From positions 1 to 34,408 of the forward strand of contig NZ_JAQGKF010000242.1 of the NCBI RefSeq assembly GCF_028290205.1: DNA of 34,408 bases, in the 5' to 3' direction. Positions 25,103 to 34,377 of the stretch are shown here, in pieces. The notes under the pieces are model-generated. The model was not told the DNA's origin. It was given only the letters and a program-made list of their open reading frames with translations, and searched no databases. Origin of the DNA: Enterovirga sp. GTDB lineage: Bacteria; Pseudomonadota; Alphaproteobacteria; Rhizobiales; Beijerinckiaceae. The first letter of the stretch is position 1. Each line of letters opens with the position of its first letter. A program made the position numbers and the translations under genes.

Positions 25103-27847
25103 ATGGCCAACAAGATGCTCATCGACGCCTCCCACCCGGAGGAAACCCGTGTTGTCGTAACGCGGGGCAATAAGATCGAGGAATTCGATTTCGAATCGGC
25201 GAGCCGCCGCCAGCTCCGCGGCAACATTTATCTCGCCAAGGTCACCCGGGTCGAACCGTCGCTCCAGGCCGCTTTCATCGAGTACGGCGGCAATCGGCAC
25301 GGCTTCCTGGCGTTCAGCGAGATCCACCCCGACTACTATCAAATTCCCGTTGCCGACCGGCAGGCGCTGATCGAGGACGAGGCGCGGCAGGATCGCGAGG
25401 ACGAGGAGCGCGAGGAGCGCCGCACGCGCGGTGGCAGCGGCAGCGGCAGCGGCCGCAGGCGCCGGGGTTCGCAGCGCCGCAACCGTCAGGATGGCGCAAC
25501 CGTCTCGGCGCCTGTCGAGAACGGGCATGGCGAGGGCGAGGAATCGACGGCTCAGCGCGCTTTCGGCGGCGAGGACGGGGAACTTGCCGCCGATTCGGCG
25601 GGCCACGACCGGTCCATGGACGACGAGGCCGACGGGCATGCCGCCCAGACCGGGGAGCAGGAGGCCTCGGCCGCCCCCCAACTGCCTCTCCCTGCCGCTG
25701 ACGATCGCGACGACTCGGCTCCGGCCGAGGGCCACGAACCCGAGATGTCGGACGCTGGCGAGCCGGCGGCCGAAGGCCGATTCGAGACCCAGGAGCCCGT
25801 GGAAGCCCGCGCCGAGTCGGAGCCCCAGGACGAGCAGCCCTCCGACGGCGAGCATGACGACGAGGACGAGGACGAGCACGACGAGGACGACGAGGAGCAC
25901 GACGGCGAGCACGACGAGGACGAGCTCGAGGAGCACGAAGTCGTGGAAGCCGTCGGCGGCGCCGACGCGCTGGAAGAGGTGCCGGAGCGGCGGCGCACGC
26001 CGCGGCGGCACTACAAGATCCAGGAAGTCATCAAGCGCCGCCAGGTGCTGCTGGTCCAGGTGGTCAAGGAGGAGCGCGGCAACAAGGGCGCGGCGCTGAC
26101 GACCTACCTGTCGCTCGCCGGCCGCTACGCCGTGCTCATGCCCAACACCGGCAAGGGCGGCGGCATTTCGCGCAAGATCACGTCCGCCGAGGATCGCAAG
26201 CGCCTGAAGGAGATCGTGCAGGACCTCGAGGTGCCGGATGGCATGGGGATCATCCTGCGCACCGCCGGCGCGTCCCGCACGAAGCCGGAGATCAAGCGCG
26301 ACTTCGAGTACCTGATGCGGCTGTGGGAGAGCGTGCGCGAGCTCACGCTCGAGAGCTCGGCCCCGACCCTCGTCTATGAGGAGGGTTCGCTCATCAAGCG
26401 GGCCATCCGCGACCTCTACAACAAGGACATCGACGACGTCGTGGTGGCCGGTGAGGAGGGCTATCGCGAGGCCAAGGACTTCATGCGGCTGATCATGCCG
26501 GCGCAGACCAAGGCCGTCCGGTTCTATCAGGAGCCGCAGGGGCTGTTCGCCCAGCACGGAGTCGAGGCGCAACTCGACGCCATGTTCTCGAACCATGTGA
26601 CGCTGAAATCGGGTGGCTATCTGGTCATCAACCCGACCGAGGCGCTGGTCTCGATCGACGTGAACTCGGGCCGCGCGACGCGCGAGCACAACATCGAGGA
26701 CACGGCGGTCAAGACCAACCTCGAAGCGTCCGAGGAAATCGCCCGCCAGCTCCGGCTGCGGGATCTGGCCGGTCTCATCGTGATCGACTTCATCGACATG
26801 GAGGAGCGGCGCAACGACCGCGCGGTCGAGAAGAAGCTCAAGGACTGCCTCAAGAACGACCGCGCCCGCATCCAGGTCGGCCGCATCTCGCCCTTCGGCC
26901 TGCTCGAGATGTCGCGCCAGCGCATCCGCACGGGCGTGCTCGAATCGTCCTCTGTGGTGTGCCGGCATTGCGCCGGGACGGGCTTCGTCCGCTCCGTCCC
27001 GTCGGTCGCGCTGCAGGTGCTGCGCTCTGTCGAGGAGACGCTGCTCCGCAGCAGCAGCCACAACCTCACGGTCAGGACCCGGACCGAGGTGGCCATCTAC
27101 ATCCTCAACCAGAAGCGGCCCCACCTCACCGAGATCGAGTCCCGCTTCGGCGCGGCCGTCGCGGTGACGCTCGACGACTCGCTCAGCGGCACCATCACCT
27201 TCGCCATCGACAAGGGCTCGCCGGTGGCGGCCTCGATCCGGCCCGCGCCGTCGACGGGCGTCAGGGTGGATTCGATCACCCCGGTGGACGAGCCGATCGA
27301 GATCGAGCCCACGGCCGAGTACGAGCGGGAAGAGGAAGAGCGTTTCGAAGAGCGGACCGAGGAACGGGCCGGGCCGAGCGCTGAACCCGTCGGTGACGAT
27401 GGCGGCCGGCGCAAGCGTCGGCGTCGCCGTCGGCGCGGCAGAGGTCCGGCCGAGGGCGCTGTGAATGGCGAGGGCGCGCATCTCGACGAGAGCGACGACG
27501 AGGAGGATGAGGCCGACGACCGGCTGGCCAACGCCTCGCCCGCATCGTCGGACGACTCGGGCGAGTTCGACGGCCGCCGTGGCGAGCCCGTCCGGTCCGT
27601 GCGCGAGGAGGAGCCGGCCCCGGCGGCGTCCGAGGCCGACAGCCGGCCGAGCCACGCCGACACCGTGATCGACCTCGGGCCTGAGGCGACCCATAGCCCG
27701 GCGCAGCCGGTCGGCGAAGCCCCGCCTCCGCCGCCCCCCGAGCCTGAGCCGGAGCCCGTCGCGGTGGTTCTCACGCCGCCGGATCCGAACCGCCCCAAGC
27801 GCGGGGGCTGGTGGTCAAAGGCCAAGTCGGCCCTGAGCGGGTCCTGA
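25103..27847 (+). CDS. rne: Ribonuclease E
   Basis: This 914-residue endoribonuclease cuts single-stranded RNA and organises the RNA degradosome. The N-terminal part (1-95) starts the catalytic domain with half of the S1 domain (NIYLAKVTRVEPSLQAAFIEYG). A hydrophilic, strongly acidic insert then occupies about 95-300 before the S1 domain resumes (QVLLVQVVKEERGNKGAAL). The metal-binding aspartates are Asp519 (SIDVNSG) and Asp562 (VIDFID), and the Zn-link cysteines are Cys620 and Cys623 (CRHCAGTG). After about residue 735 comes a disordered scaffold with an Arg-rich RNA-binding stretch. The tail has GWW at 902-904, like the PNPase-binding GWW motif of Caulobacter RNase E. The ATG at 25103 is the usual MANKMLIDASHPEETR start; upstream codons are noise. 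Confidence 0.96.
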   Translation: MANKMLIDASHPEETRVVVTRGNKIEEFDFESASRRQLRGNIYLAKVTRVEPSLQAAFIEYGGNRHGFLAFSEIHPDYYQIPVADRQALIEDEARQDREDEEREERRTRGGSGSGSGRRRRGSQRRNRQDGATVSAPVENGHGEGEESTAQRAFGGEDGELAADSAGHDRSMDDEADGHAAQTGEQEASAAPQLPLPAADDRDDSAPAEGHEPEMSDAGEPAAEGRFETQEPVEARAESEPQDEQPSDGEHDDEDEDEHDEDDEEHDGEHDEDELEEHEVVEAVGGADALEEVPERRRTPRRHYKIQEVIKRRQVLLVQVVKEERGNKGAALTTYLSLAGRYAVLMPNTGKGGGISRKITSAEDRKRLKEIVQDLEVPDGMGIILRTAGASRTKPEIKRDFEYLMRLWESVRELTLESSAPTLVYEEGSLIKRAIRDLYNKDIDDVVVAGEEGYREAKDFMRLIMPAQTKAVRFYQEPQGLFAQHGVEAQLDAMFSNHVTLKSGGYLVINPTEALVSIDVNSGRATREHNIEDTAVKTNLEASEEIARQLRLRDLAGLIVIDFIDMEERRNDRAVEKKLKDCLKNDRARIQVGRISPFGLLEMSRQRIRTGVLESSSVVCRHCAGTGFVRSVPSVALQVLRSVEETLLRSSSHNLTVRTRTEVAIYILNQKRPHLTEIESRFGAAVAVTLDDSLSGTITFAIDKGSPVAASIRPAPSTGVRVDSITPVDEPIEIEPTAEYEREEEERFEERTEERAGPSAEPVGDDGGRRKRRRRRRRGRGPAEGAVNGEGAHLDESDDEEDEADDRLANASPASSDDSGEFDGRRGEPVRSVREEEPAPAASEADSRPSHADTVIDLGPEATHSPAQPVGEAPPPPPPEPEPEPVAVVLTPPDPNRPKRGGWWSKAKSALSGS

Positions 27848-27864
27848 CCGGACCCGAAGGACAG

Positions 27865-27912
27865 GAGGGTCGCTCCTCGGGAGCACCCTCTGGGGCGGGC
27901 CTGGCCCGCCCC
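27865..27912. terminator. Two adjacent hairpins between convergent rne and aminotransferase
   Basis: The first stem is GAGGGT plus GCTCC pairing with GGAGC plus ACCCTC (27865-27890, one bulged C, TCG loop). The second is a perfect GGGGCGGGCC/GGCCCGCCCC repeat around a single T (27892-27912). They start 18 bases after the rne stop and lie between convergent genes, so they may act as a bidirectional terminator. Neither is followed by a T-run on the plus strand. Confidence 0.5.
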
Positions 27913-27973
27913 AGCACGACCGTATCCGGAAGGTGCTAGGGCGAACCCGGTTCAGCCCGGCTGCGGCCGCGCT

Positions 27974-29179
27974 TCAGCCCAGCCAGCCACGCAGCCGCCT
28001 GACGGCTTCCCGGCAGACGGCCTCGCCCCCCGCGAAGGACAGGCGGAGGTGGTGCCCGCCCTCGTCCGGATCGAAATCGAGCCCGGGCGTGGTCGCGACG
28101 CCGGCCTCTTCCAGCATGCGCCGGCAGAACGCGACCGAGTCGTTCGTCAGCCGCGCCACGTCCGCGTAGACGTAGAAGGCGCCGTCGGCCGGGTGCATCT
28201 CGCCGATGCCGAGGCCCGGCAGTTCCGAGAGAAGAATGTCCCGCGCGCGGGCGTATTCGGCCTTCACGCCTTCCAGTTCCGCGGTGGCGTCGAAGGCGGC
28301 CAGCGCCGCCACCTGCGACAGGTAGGGCGGCGAGATGTACAGGTTCTGGGCCAGACGCTCGAGCGGCCGAACCAGGCGCTCGGGCACCACCGCCCAGCCG
28401 ATGCGCCAGCCGGTCATGCAGTAGTACTTGGAGAACGAGTTGATCACGACGGCGTCGTCGTCGTGCCGCAACGCCGTCTCGGCCGCCTCCCCGTAGGTCA
28501 GGCCGTGGTAGATCTCGTCCGACACGAACCAGAGCCCGCGCTGCCGGCAGAACGCACCGAGGCTCGCCAAGGCCTCGCGGCCGATCATGGTCCCTGACGG
28601 ATTGGCCGGGCTCATGGCCAGGATCCCGGCGAGCGGACGGTCCTCGTGCAGCGCCGCCAGCGAGGACGCCGTGAGCTGCCAGCCCTCCTCGGCCCGCAGC
28701 CGCACCGGCACGGGCTCGAGATCCAGCGCCTCCAGGATGTTGCGGTAGGCGGGATAGCCCGGCGCCGAGATGGCAACCCGCGCGCCCGGATCGAACAACG
28801 CGAGAAAGGAGAGCACGAATCCGGCCGAGGAGCCGGTGGTCACGACCACGCGCTCGGGCGTGACGGTGACGCCGTAGCTGTCGCGGTAATGGCGGGCGAT
28901 GCGCTCGCGCAGGGGGCGGAGGCCCAGCGCCTCCGTGTAACCGATGCGGCCATCCTCGAGCGCGGCCCGGGCGGCCTCCCGGACGAGCCGCGGCGCGGGC
29001 GCCGAGGGCTGGCCGACTTCCATGTGAATGATGTCGTGACCGGCGCGCTCGCGCTCGGCCGCCGCCGCCAGCACGTCCATGGCGAGAAACGGCTGCACAC
29101 GGGCCAGCCGCCGCGCCGCGCCCGGCCCCCTCGCGTCCCCAGAAAGGATCGAGCCTTCGTATTCCGCCACTCGCCTCAT
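27974..29179 (-). CDS. Class I/II PLP-dependent aminotransferase
   Basis: This 401-residue fold-type I aminotransferase has the PLP lysine Lys251 in INSFSKYYCMTGWRIGW, Asp221 and Tyr224 in SDEIYHGL for the cofactor ring and phosphate, MSPANPSGT as the usual Asn-containing motif, and an Arg in LRLSFA near the C terminus for the substrate carboxylate. The sequence fits the aspartate/alanine/aromatic aminotransferase superfamily, but the substrate cannot be read from it. The ATG at 29179 overlaps the stop of the upstream M13 peptidase gene by one base (TGATG), so translation is probably coupled. A GTG one codon earlier is possible. Pairing with a peptidase hints at amino acid use after peptide breakdown, which is inference. 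Confidence 0.92.
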   Translation of the reverse strand: MRRVAEYEGSILSGDARGPGAARRLARVQPFLAMDVLAAAAERERAGHDIIHMEVGQPSAPAPRLVREAARAALEDGRIGYTEALGLRPLRERIARHYRDSYGVTVTPERVVVTTGSSAGFVLSFLALFDPGARVAISAPGYPAYRNILEALDLEPVPVRLRAEEGWQLTASSLAALHEDRPLAGILAMSPANPSGTMIGREALASLGAFCRQRGLWFVSDEIYHGLTYGEAAETALRHDDDAVVINSFSKYYCMTGWRIGWAVVPERLVRPLERLAQNLYISPPYLSQVAALAAFDATAELEGVKAEYARARDILLSELPGLGIGEMHPADGAFYVYADVARLTNDSVAFCRRMLEEAGVATTPGLDFDPDEGGHHLRLSFAGGEAVCREAVRRLRGWLG

Positions 29180-31218
29180 CACCAGATCCGGACCCTCTTG
29201 TCGGGGGGCAGGTACAGCTTGTCGCCGGGCCGGACCCCGAACGCCTCGTACCAGGCGTCCACGTTGCGGACAGAACCGTTCACCCGGCTAGCCTCGGGGG
29301 CGTGCGGGTCGGACACAAGCAGCCGCCGCTGCGCGTCCTCGCGCGTCTTGCCGCGCCAGGCTTGGGCAAAGCCCAGGAAGAAGCGTTGGTCGCCGGTGAG
29401 CCCGTCCAGCACCGCGGCGGGCCGGCCGCCGAGCGAGCGCCGATAAGCATCGTGGGCGACCAGGAGGCCGCCGAGATCGGCGATGTTCTCACCCATGGTC
29501 AGGTCGCCGTTGACGAAGGCGCCGGGGAAGATCTCGAATCGCCCGTATTGCCGGCCGAGCTCGGCCGCCCGCTCCTTGAAGGCGCGCACCTCCGCCTCGC
29601 CCCACCAGCTCGCCAGCACGCCGCCGCCGTCGAAGCGGCGCCCGTCATCGTCGAAGCCGTGGATGAATTCGTGGCCGATGATGGCGCCGACGCCGCCGTA
29701 ATTCACAGCCGGGTCGGCGGCCGGATCGAAATAGGGCGGCTGCAGCTCGGCCGCCGGCAACGTCATGGCGTTCTGGTTGCTGTCGTAGAAGGCGTTCACC
29801 GTCTGGGGCGGCGCGGTCCACTCGTCGCGATCCACCGGCTCGTCCAGCCTGCGCACGCTGCGCTGCTGCTCGAAGATCATGGCGGCACTGATGTTGTCGA
29901 GAAGCGCGTCCGGCCGCACCGCGAGGGCCCCATAGTCGCGCCAAGCCTTGGGGTAGCCGATCTTCATCGACAGCCGGTCGAGCTTGTCGACCGCTTTCGC
30001 GCGCGTGGTCGGACTCATCCAGGGAATGTGTTCGAGCCGCTCCCGGAGCGCGACCTTCAGGTCCGACACCATGCCCTCGACCTGGCGCCGCGCGCTCTCC
30101 GGGAAGTGCCGCTCGACATAGAGGCGGCCGAGCGCCTCGCCCATATGGCCGTTGAGCGCCGTGATCGCCCGGCGCCACCGGTCCGGCAGCGCGCCGACCC
30201 CGTCGAGCTCCTGCGACCGGAACCGGAACTGCGCCTCCACAAAGGCCCGCGGCAGGTAGGGCGCGGCCCCGTCGACCTGATGAAACACCTGCCAGGCCCT
30301 AAGCGTGTCGAGCGGGGTGGCGGCATAGAGGGCCGCGATCCGCGGCAGGGCAGTGTTCTCGCGGGCAATGAAGCGGGGCCGGCCCTCGAGCCCGCCCGGC
30401 CGCAGCCAGGCCCGCCAGGGGAACGGGGCCACCGCCTCCAGCTCGGCCAGGGAGGTCGGGTTGTAGGCCCGCTCGCTGTCGCGGCGCTCCACCGCGCTCC
30501 AGCTCGCCTCCGCGATGGCGGTCTCGAAAGCGAGGATGCCGGCAGACGCCTCGCCCGGCGACGGCCAGCCGGCCAGCGCCAGCATCTCGGCAACATAGGC
30601 CCGGTACGCCTCCTTCTTCCCGGCAAAGCCGGGCAGCAGGTAATAGTCGCGGTCGGGCAGGCCGAGCCCGCTCTGGCCGAGATACACGGCGTAGCGGTCG
30701 GGCGCCTTGTCGTCCGGGTAGATGTCGACCCGGAAGGGACCGATGTTGAAGGTTCCCGGGCGGCCGATCACCTCGGCCAGCTCCTCGTGCGAGCGGGCGT
30801 CCCGGATCTCGGCCAGGTAGGCGGCCGTGGGCGCGAGGCCGAGCGCCTCGACCCGGCGCTCGTCCATGAAGGAGCCGTAGACAGCGCGCAGCTTGCGGGC
30901 GAGTTCGTCTGCGCCGGGCTCCCCGCCCTCCAGAATGGCCCGGAGCCGCCCCTCGACAAGCTGCACCAGAACCACATCCACCCCGGTCCAGCTCCGGTCG
31001 GGCGGGATGGCGGTCCGGTCGAACCAGGCTCCGTTGCCATGCCGGAAGAAGTCGTCGCCCGGGCGCACGCTGCGGTCCTGGCCCAAGAGGTCGAACCCCC
31101 ACGCGCCATAGGCCGGAGGCCGCGCGACCTCTTCGGATCCGGGCGCGGGGGCGGCCCCGATCACCATGCCGAGGAGGCAGGAGAGGAGCAGGACGGGCCT
31201 GATCTGGAACACGGGCAT
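29179..31218 (-). CDS. M13 (neprilysin/PepO-type) zinc metallopeptidase
   Basis: The 679-residue protein starts with a signal peptide (MPVFQIRPVLLLSCLLGMVIGAA); an LLSC stretch inside it is a weak lipobox. The mature protein is the usual M13 arrangement: an N-terminal helical domain (about 45-430) with DDFFRHGNGAW, and a C-terminal catalytic domain. The zinc site is HEFIH at 516-520 with the third ligand Glu577 in GENIADLGG, and NAFYDSNQN supplies the substrate-backbone motif. Such enzymes cut oligopeptides in the periplasm or at the cell surface. The open frame extends 34 codons upstream, but the ATG at 31218 follows GGAGAG and begins the signal peptide. The next gene is a translationally coupled aminotransferase. 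Confidence 0.93.
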   Translation of the reverse strand: MPVFQIRPVLLLSCLLGMVIGAAPAPGSEEVARPPAYGAWGFDLLGQDRSVRPGDDFFRHGNGAWFDRTAIPPDRSWTGVDVVLVQLVEGRLRAILEGGEPGADELARKLRAVYGSFMDERRVEALGLAPTAAYLAEIRDARSHEELAEVIGRPGTFNIGPFRVDIYPDDKAPDRYAVYLGQSGLGLPDRDYYLLPGFAGKKEAYRAYVAEMLALAGWPSPGEASAGILAFETAIAEASWSAVERRDSERAYNPTSLAELEAVAPFPWRAWLRPGGLEGRPRFIARENTALPRIAALYAATPLDTLRAWQVFHQVDGAAPYLPRAFVEAQFRFRSQELDGVGALPDRWRRAITALNGHMGEALGRLYVERHFPESARRQVEGMVSDLKVALRERLEHIPWMSPTTRAKAVDKLDRLSMKIGYPKAWRDYGALAVRPDALLDNISAAMIFEQQRSVRRLDEPVDRDEWTAPPQTVNAFYDSNQNAMTLPAAELQPPYFDPAADPAVNYGGVGAIIGHEFIHGFDDDGRRFDGGGVLASWWGEAEVRAFKERAAELGRQYGRFEIFPGAFVNGDLTMGENIADLGGLLVAHDAYRRSLGGRPAAVLDGLTGDQRFFLGFAQAWRGKTREDAQRRLLVSDPHAPEASRVNGSVRNVDAWYEAFGVRPGDKLYLPPDKRVRIW

Positions 31219-31421
31219 CTCTCCGGGGATGGGCGACCATGCGTCGAAGCGATCCGGAAGCCAAGGTTCTGGACGCAACCCTCGCCGCCGCCATGCTTTC
31301 GCCGCTCGGCCGGCCCACATAGCGCGTCATCCTGGCGAACGTTGACGGCCCGGGAGCGTCGCTTTACTCGGCCCCGGCACGAGGCCGCAGCGACAGCTCG
31401 CGTCGCCGCCGTCCCCGTCCA

Positions 31422-32189
31422 ATGAAAGCTTTCACCATGGCAAGCCTGTTCAGAGGCCTGATTCCCGCCGCGGCGGCGGTGGCGCTGTGCTCCGCCCCCG
31501 CAGCGGCCCAGGCGCCCGGGTTCGATCCGGCGCAGCGCGAGGCGATCGAAGGGATCGTCCGCGACTTTCTCCTGCGCAAGCCCGAAGTGCTGCAGGAGGC
31601 CATCGCCGAACTCGAGAAGCGGCAGCAGGAGGCGCAGCGCAGCGCCCAGCAGGCCACGCTCGCGAGTGCGGGCGAGAAGCTGTTCAATTCGCCGCACGGC
31701 TACCTGGTCGGCAACCCGGCCGGCGACGTCACGCTGGTCGAGTTCTTCGATTACAATTGCAGCTACTGCAAACGCGCCCTCTCGGACGTGCGCGAGCTGA
31801 TCAAGAGCGATCCCAAGCTCAAGGTGGTGCTCAAGGACTTGCCGGTGCTCGGGCCCGAATCGGTGGAGGCCGCCCGCGTCGCCCTGGCCGCCAAGCAGCA
31901 GCTCTCCGGCGCCAAGCTGTTCGAATATCACTCCCGGCTGATCGAGACGCGCGGCCGCGTCGGTGCCGAGCGTGCCACGGCACTGGCCAAGGAGATGGGC
32001 CTCGACATGGCGCGGCTCCAGCGCGACATGGCCGGGCCGGAGGTCAAGGAGGCCCTGGCCGAAAGCGCCGACCTCGCCGAAAAGCTCGCCTTGACCGGAA
32101 CGCCGGCCTTCGTGGTCGGCCAGGAGGTCATTTCCGGCGCGGTCGGGCTCGAAGCCCTGCGCCAGTCCATCGCAGCGGTCCGCAAGTGA
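31422..32189 (+). CDS. DsbA-family thiol:disulfide oxidoreductase, ScsC/BdbD-like
   Basis: The 255-residue protein has a signal peptide ending near residue 30 (APAAAQ). A helical, heptad-like N-terminal segment (about 38-80, [18 protein letters not shown] then [18 protein letters not shown], cut here) resembles the stalk that trimerises ScsC-type proteins. A thioredoxin-fold domain with inserted helices follows. The active site is CSYC (Cys113, Cys116) after EFFDYN, and the cis-proline is Pro228 in TGTPAF. It probably acts in the periplasm to form or reshuffle disulfides. The start is uncertain by five codons (a second ATG at 31437). It shares a 203-base divergent region with the M13 peptidase gene, and its stop overlaps a possible upstream GTG start of accB. 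Confidence 0.92.
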   Translation: MKAFTMASLFRGLIPAAAAVALCSAPAAAQAPGFDPAQREAIEGIVRDFLLRKPEVLQEAIAELEKRQQEAQRSAQQATLASAGEKLFNSPHGYLVGNPAGDVTLVEFFDYNCSYCKRALSDVRELIKSDPKLKVVLKDLPVLGPESVEAARVALAAKQQLSGAKLFEYHSRLIETRGRVGAERATALAKEMGLDMARLQRDMAGPEVKEALAESADLAEKLALTGTPAFVVGQEVISGAVGLEALRQSIAAVRK

Positions 32190-32203
32190 CGGAGCCAGGT
32201 TCC

Positions 32204-32695
32204 ATGCAGGCGCAGCCCCCCGCCGCTGGCGACGAGCCAATCGAGGCCGCCGCCACCCACCCGTTCGACCCCGATCTCGTGCGGCAGCTCGCCGGGCTGC
32301 TGGCCGAGACCGACCTCACCGAGATCGAGGTGGAGAAGGGAGACCTGCGCATCCGGGTGGCCCGCAACCACCCGGCCCCGGTGGTCGCGGCCGTGGCCGC
32401 CCCCGTGGCGGCGCCCGCCTCCGCCCGCGCGGCCGCTCCGGCCGAGCCCCCGGCCAAGCATCCGGACGCCCTCACCTCACCGATGGTCGGCACCGCCTAT
32501 CGGCGGCCCGCCCCGGGCGCCAAGAGCTTCGTCGAGGTCGGGTCCGAGGTCCGGGTCGGCGAAAAGCTCCTGCTGATCGAGGCCATGAAGACCTTCAACG
32601 ACATCGTGGCGACACGCGCCGGCACGGTCCGGGCCATCTATGTCGAGGACGGACAACCCGTCGAGTTCGGCGAACCCCTCGTCCTGATCGACTGA
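32204..32695 (+). CDS. accB: AccB, biotin carboxyl carrier protein of acetyl-CoA carboxylase
   Basis: This 163-residue protein carries biotin between the two half-reactions of acetyl-CoA carboxylase, the first step of fatty-acid synthesis. It has a helical N-terminal segment ([29 protein letters not shown] split across 24-52), an Ala/Pro-rich hinge (58-85) and the biotinyl domain (about 88-163). The biotinylated lysine is Lys129 in IEAMKTF, and the thumb region is present as [18 protein letters not shown]. The ATG at 32204 has an AGG-type site upstream; a GTG at 32187 overlapping the dsbA stop (GTGA) would add six residues. accC follows after nine bases, so the two are one unit. Confidence 0.96.
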   Translation: MQAQPPAAGDEPIEAAATHPFDPDLVRQLAGLLAETDLTEIEVEKGDLRIRVARNHPAPVVAAVAAPVAAPASARAAAPAEPPAKHPDALTSPMVGTAYRRPAPGAKSFVEVGSEVRVGEKLLLIEAMKTFNDIVATRAGTVRAIYVEDGQPVEFGEPLVLID

Positions 32696-32704
32696 GCGCA
32701 GCAG

Positions 32705-34054
32705 GTGTTCGACAAGATCCTCATCGCCAATCGGGGCGAAATCGCCCTTCGCATCCTGCGCGCCTGCAAGGAGCTCGGCATCGCCACGGTCGCGGTCCAC
32801 TCGACGGCGGATTCCGACGCCATGCACGTGCGGCTGGCCGACGAAAGCGTGTGCATCGGGCCGCCGCCGGCCCGGGACAGCTACCTCAACATCCCGGCTC
32901 TGATCGCGGCCTGTGAGATCACGGGCGCCGATGCCGTCCATCCGGGCTACGGCTTCCTGTCGGAGAACGCCCGCTTCGCCGAGGTGCTCGGCCACCATGG
33001 CATCGCCGTTGTGGGGCCCCGGGCGGAACATATCCGCATGATGGGCGACAAGATCGAGGCGAAGCGCACGGCCAAGCGCCTCGGCATCCCGTGCGTGCCC
33101 GGCTCCGAGGGCGGCGTGTCCGATGACGTCGAGGCCAAGCGCGTCGCCGCCGAGATCGGCTACCCGGTGTTGATCAAGGCCGCCTCGGGCGGCGGCGGCC
33201 GTGGCATGAAGGTGGCCCGCACCGAGGACGACCTGTCGGACGCGCTCGCGACCGCCCGGGCCGAGGCGCTGGCCGCCTTCGGCGACGCCTCGGTGTACCT
33301 CGAGAAGTATCTCGAGAAGCCCCGCCACATCGAGATCCAGGTGCTGGGTGACGGCCGCGGCCGCGCGATTCACCTCGGCGAGCGCGACTGCTCGCTGCAG
33401 CGCCGCCACCAGAAGGTCTGGGAAGAGGGCCCCTCCCCGGCGCTGAACGAGGCCGAGCGCGAGGAGATCGGCAACACGGTCGCGCGCGCCATGCAGGAGC
33501 TGCGCTATGCCGGCGCCGGCACGGTCGAGTTCCTGTACGAGGACGGCCGCTTCTACTTCATCGAGATGAACACCCGCGTGCAGGTGGAGCATCCGGTGAC
33601 GGAGATGATCACCGGCATCGACATCGTCAACGAGCAGATCCGCGTCGCGGCCGGGGCGGAGCTTTCCGTCACGCAGGACGAGGTCAAGCTGACGGGCCAC
33701 GCCATCGAGTGCCGCATCAACGCAGAGCACCCGGCCACCTTCCGGCCCTCGCCCGGACTGATCACCTATTTCCACCCGCCGGGCGGGCTCGGCGTCCGGG
33801 TCGATTCCGCCGCCTACCAGGGCTACCGGATCCCGCCGAACTACGATTCCCTGGTCGGCAAGCTGATCGTGCACGGCCGCACCCGCAACGAGTGCCTGAT
33901 GCGCCTGCGCCGCGCGCTCGACGAGTTCATCGTCGACGGCATCGACACCACGCTGCCGCTGTTCCGCTCCCTGGTCCGCAACCCGGACGTCCAGAACGGC
34001 CTCTACGACATCCACTGGCTGGAGCGGTTCCTGGCCGCCGAGGCCGCCGCTTAG
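32705..34054 (+). CDS. accC: AccC, biotin carboxylase
   Basis: The 449-residue ATP-grasp enzyme carboxylates biotin on AccB using bicarbonate and ATP. It starts with the family N terminus [16 protein letters not shown] from a GTG codon, nine bases after accB. Motifs include [15 protein letters not shown] (78-92), the ATP-binding glycine loop SGGGGRGMK (162-170), [15 protein letters not shown] with the catalytic Glu and Arg residues, and [11 protein letters not shown] near the C-terminal domain. Length is normal and no key motif is missing. The alternative downstream ATG would remove the conserved N terminus, which supports the GTG. The region downstream is a repeat block. Confidence 0.97.
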   Translation: MFDKILIANRGEIALRILRACKELGIATVAVHSTADSDAMHVRLADESVCIGPPPARDSYLNIPALIAACEITGADAVHPGYGFLSENARFAEVLGHHGIAVVGPRAEHIRMMGDKIEAKRTAKRLGIPCVPGSEGGVSDDVEAKRVAAEIGYPVLIKAASGGGGRGMKVARTEDDLSDALATARAEALAAFGDASVYLEKYLEKPRHIEIQVLGDGRGRAIHLGERDCSLQRRHQKVWEEGPSPALNEAEREEIGNTVARAMQELRYAGAGTVEFLYEDGRFYFIEMNTRVQVEHPVTEMITGIDIVNEQIRVAAGAELSVTQDEVKLTGHAIECRINAEHPATFRPSPGLITYFHPPGGLGVRVDSAAYQGYRIPPNYDSLVGKLIVHGRTRNECLMRLRRALDEFIVDGIDTTLPLFRSLVRNPDVQNGLYDIHWLERFLAAEAAA

Positions 34055-34074
34055 GGCGCGGCCTCCACCCGGCC

Positions 34075-34199
34075 CGTCATGCTGAGGAGGGCCGGAGGCC
34101 CGTCTCGAAGCACGCGCGCCGGCTGAGCCTGGGTGCCCCGCACAAACCGATGGTGCGTGCTTCGAGACGCGCTGCCCTGCAGCGCTCCTCAGCATGACG
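34075..34199. repeat. Composite palindromic repeat, copy 1 (intact)
   Basis: The 125-bp unit begins CGTCATGCTGAGGAG and ends with its exact inverse CTCCTCAGCATGACG. Inside it is a second perfect 15-base inverted pair, CGTCTCGAAGCACGC (34101-34115) with GCGTGCTTCGAGACG (34155-34169). As RNA it would fold into a long two-part stem. Elements with these GTCATGCTGAGGAG ends are scattered in many Hyphomicrobiales genomes and are often miscalled as genes. It starts 20 bases after accC and could also end its transcript. Confidence 0.85.
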
Positions 34200-34263
34200 A
34201 GGTTCGGTGGGTGTAGCTCGCGGCGAGCGCCGCCACCGCAACGGCTCTCCCGTCCACAACGCT

Positions 34264-34377
34264 CGTCATGCTGAGGAGGGCCGAAGGCCCGTCTCGAAGC
34301 ACGCGCGCCGGATGAGCCTGGGTGCCCCTCACACACCGACGGTGCGCGCTCTAGACGCGCCGCTCCTCAGCTTGACG
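34264..34377. repeat. Composite palindromic repeat, copy 2 (right half degenerate)
   Basis: This is a second copy of the same element, in the same orientation and 64 bases after the first. Its left half is nearly identical to copy 1 over about 65 bases. The right half is decayed: the outer arm has one change (CTTGACG for CATGACG), and the inner arm has lost bases (GCGCTCTAGACG), so the inner stem no longer pairs fully. Two copies side by side suggest local duplication or double insertion. Confidence 0.8.

Noticed and set aside
24983-27694. 903-codon open frame antisense to rne, and other long antisense frames such as 29302-31425, 21297-23312 and 12539-14062 (the last also on the minus strand opposite tyrS)
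   Set aside because: These are mirror frames produced by strong third-position GC bias of real genes. Their products are Arg-, His-, Gly- and Leu-rich without recognisable motifs.
34077-34259. Short open frames inside the terminal repeats
   Set aside because: They consist of the palindromic repeat itself, a known source of false gene calls.
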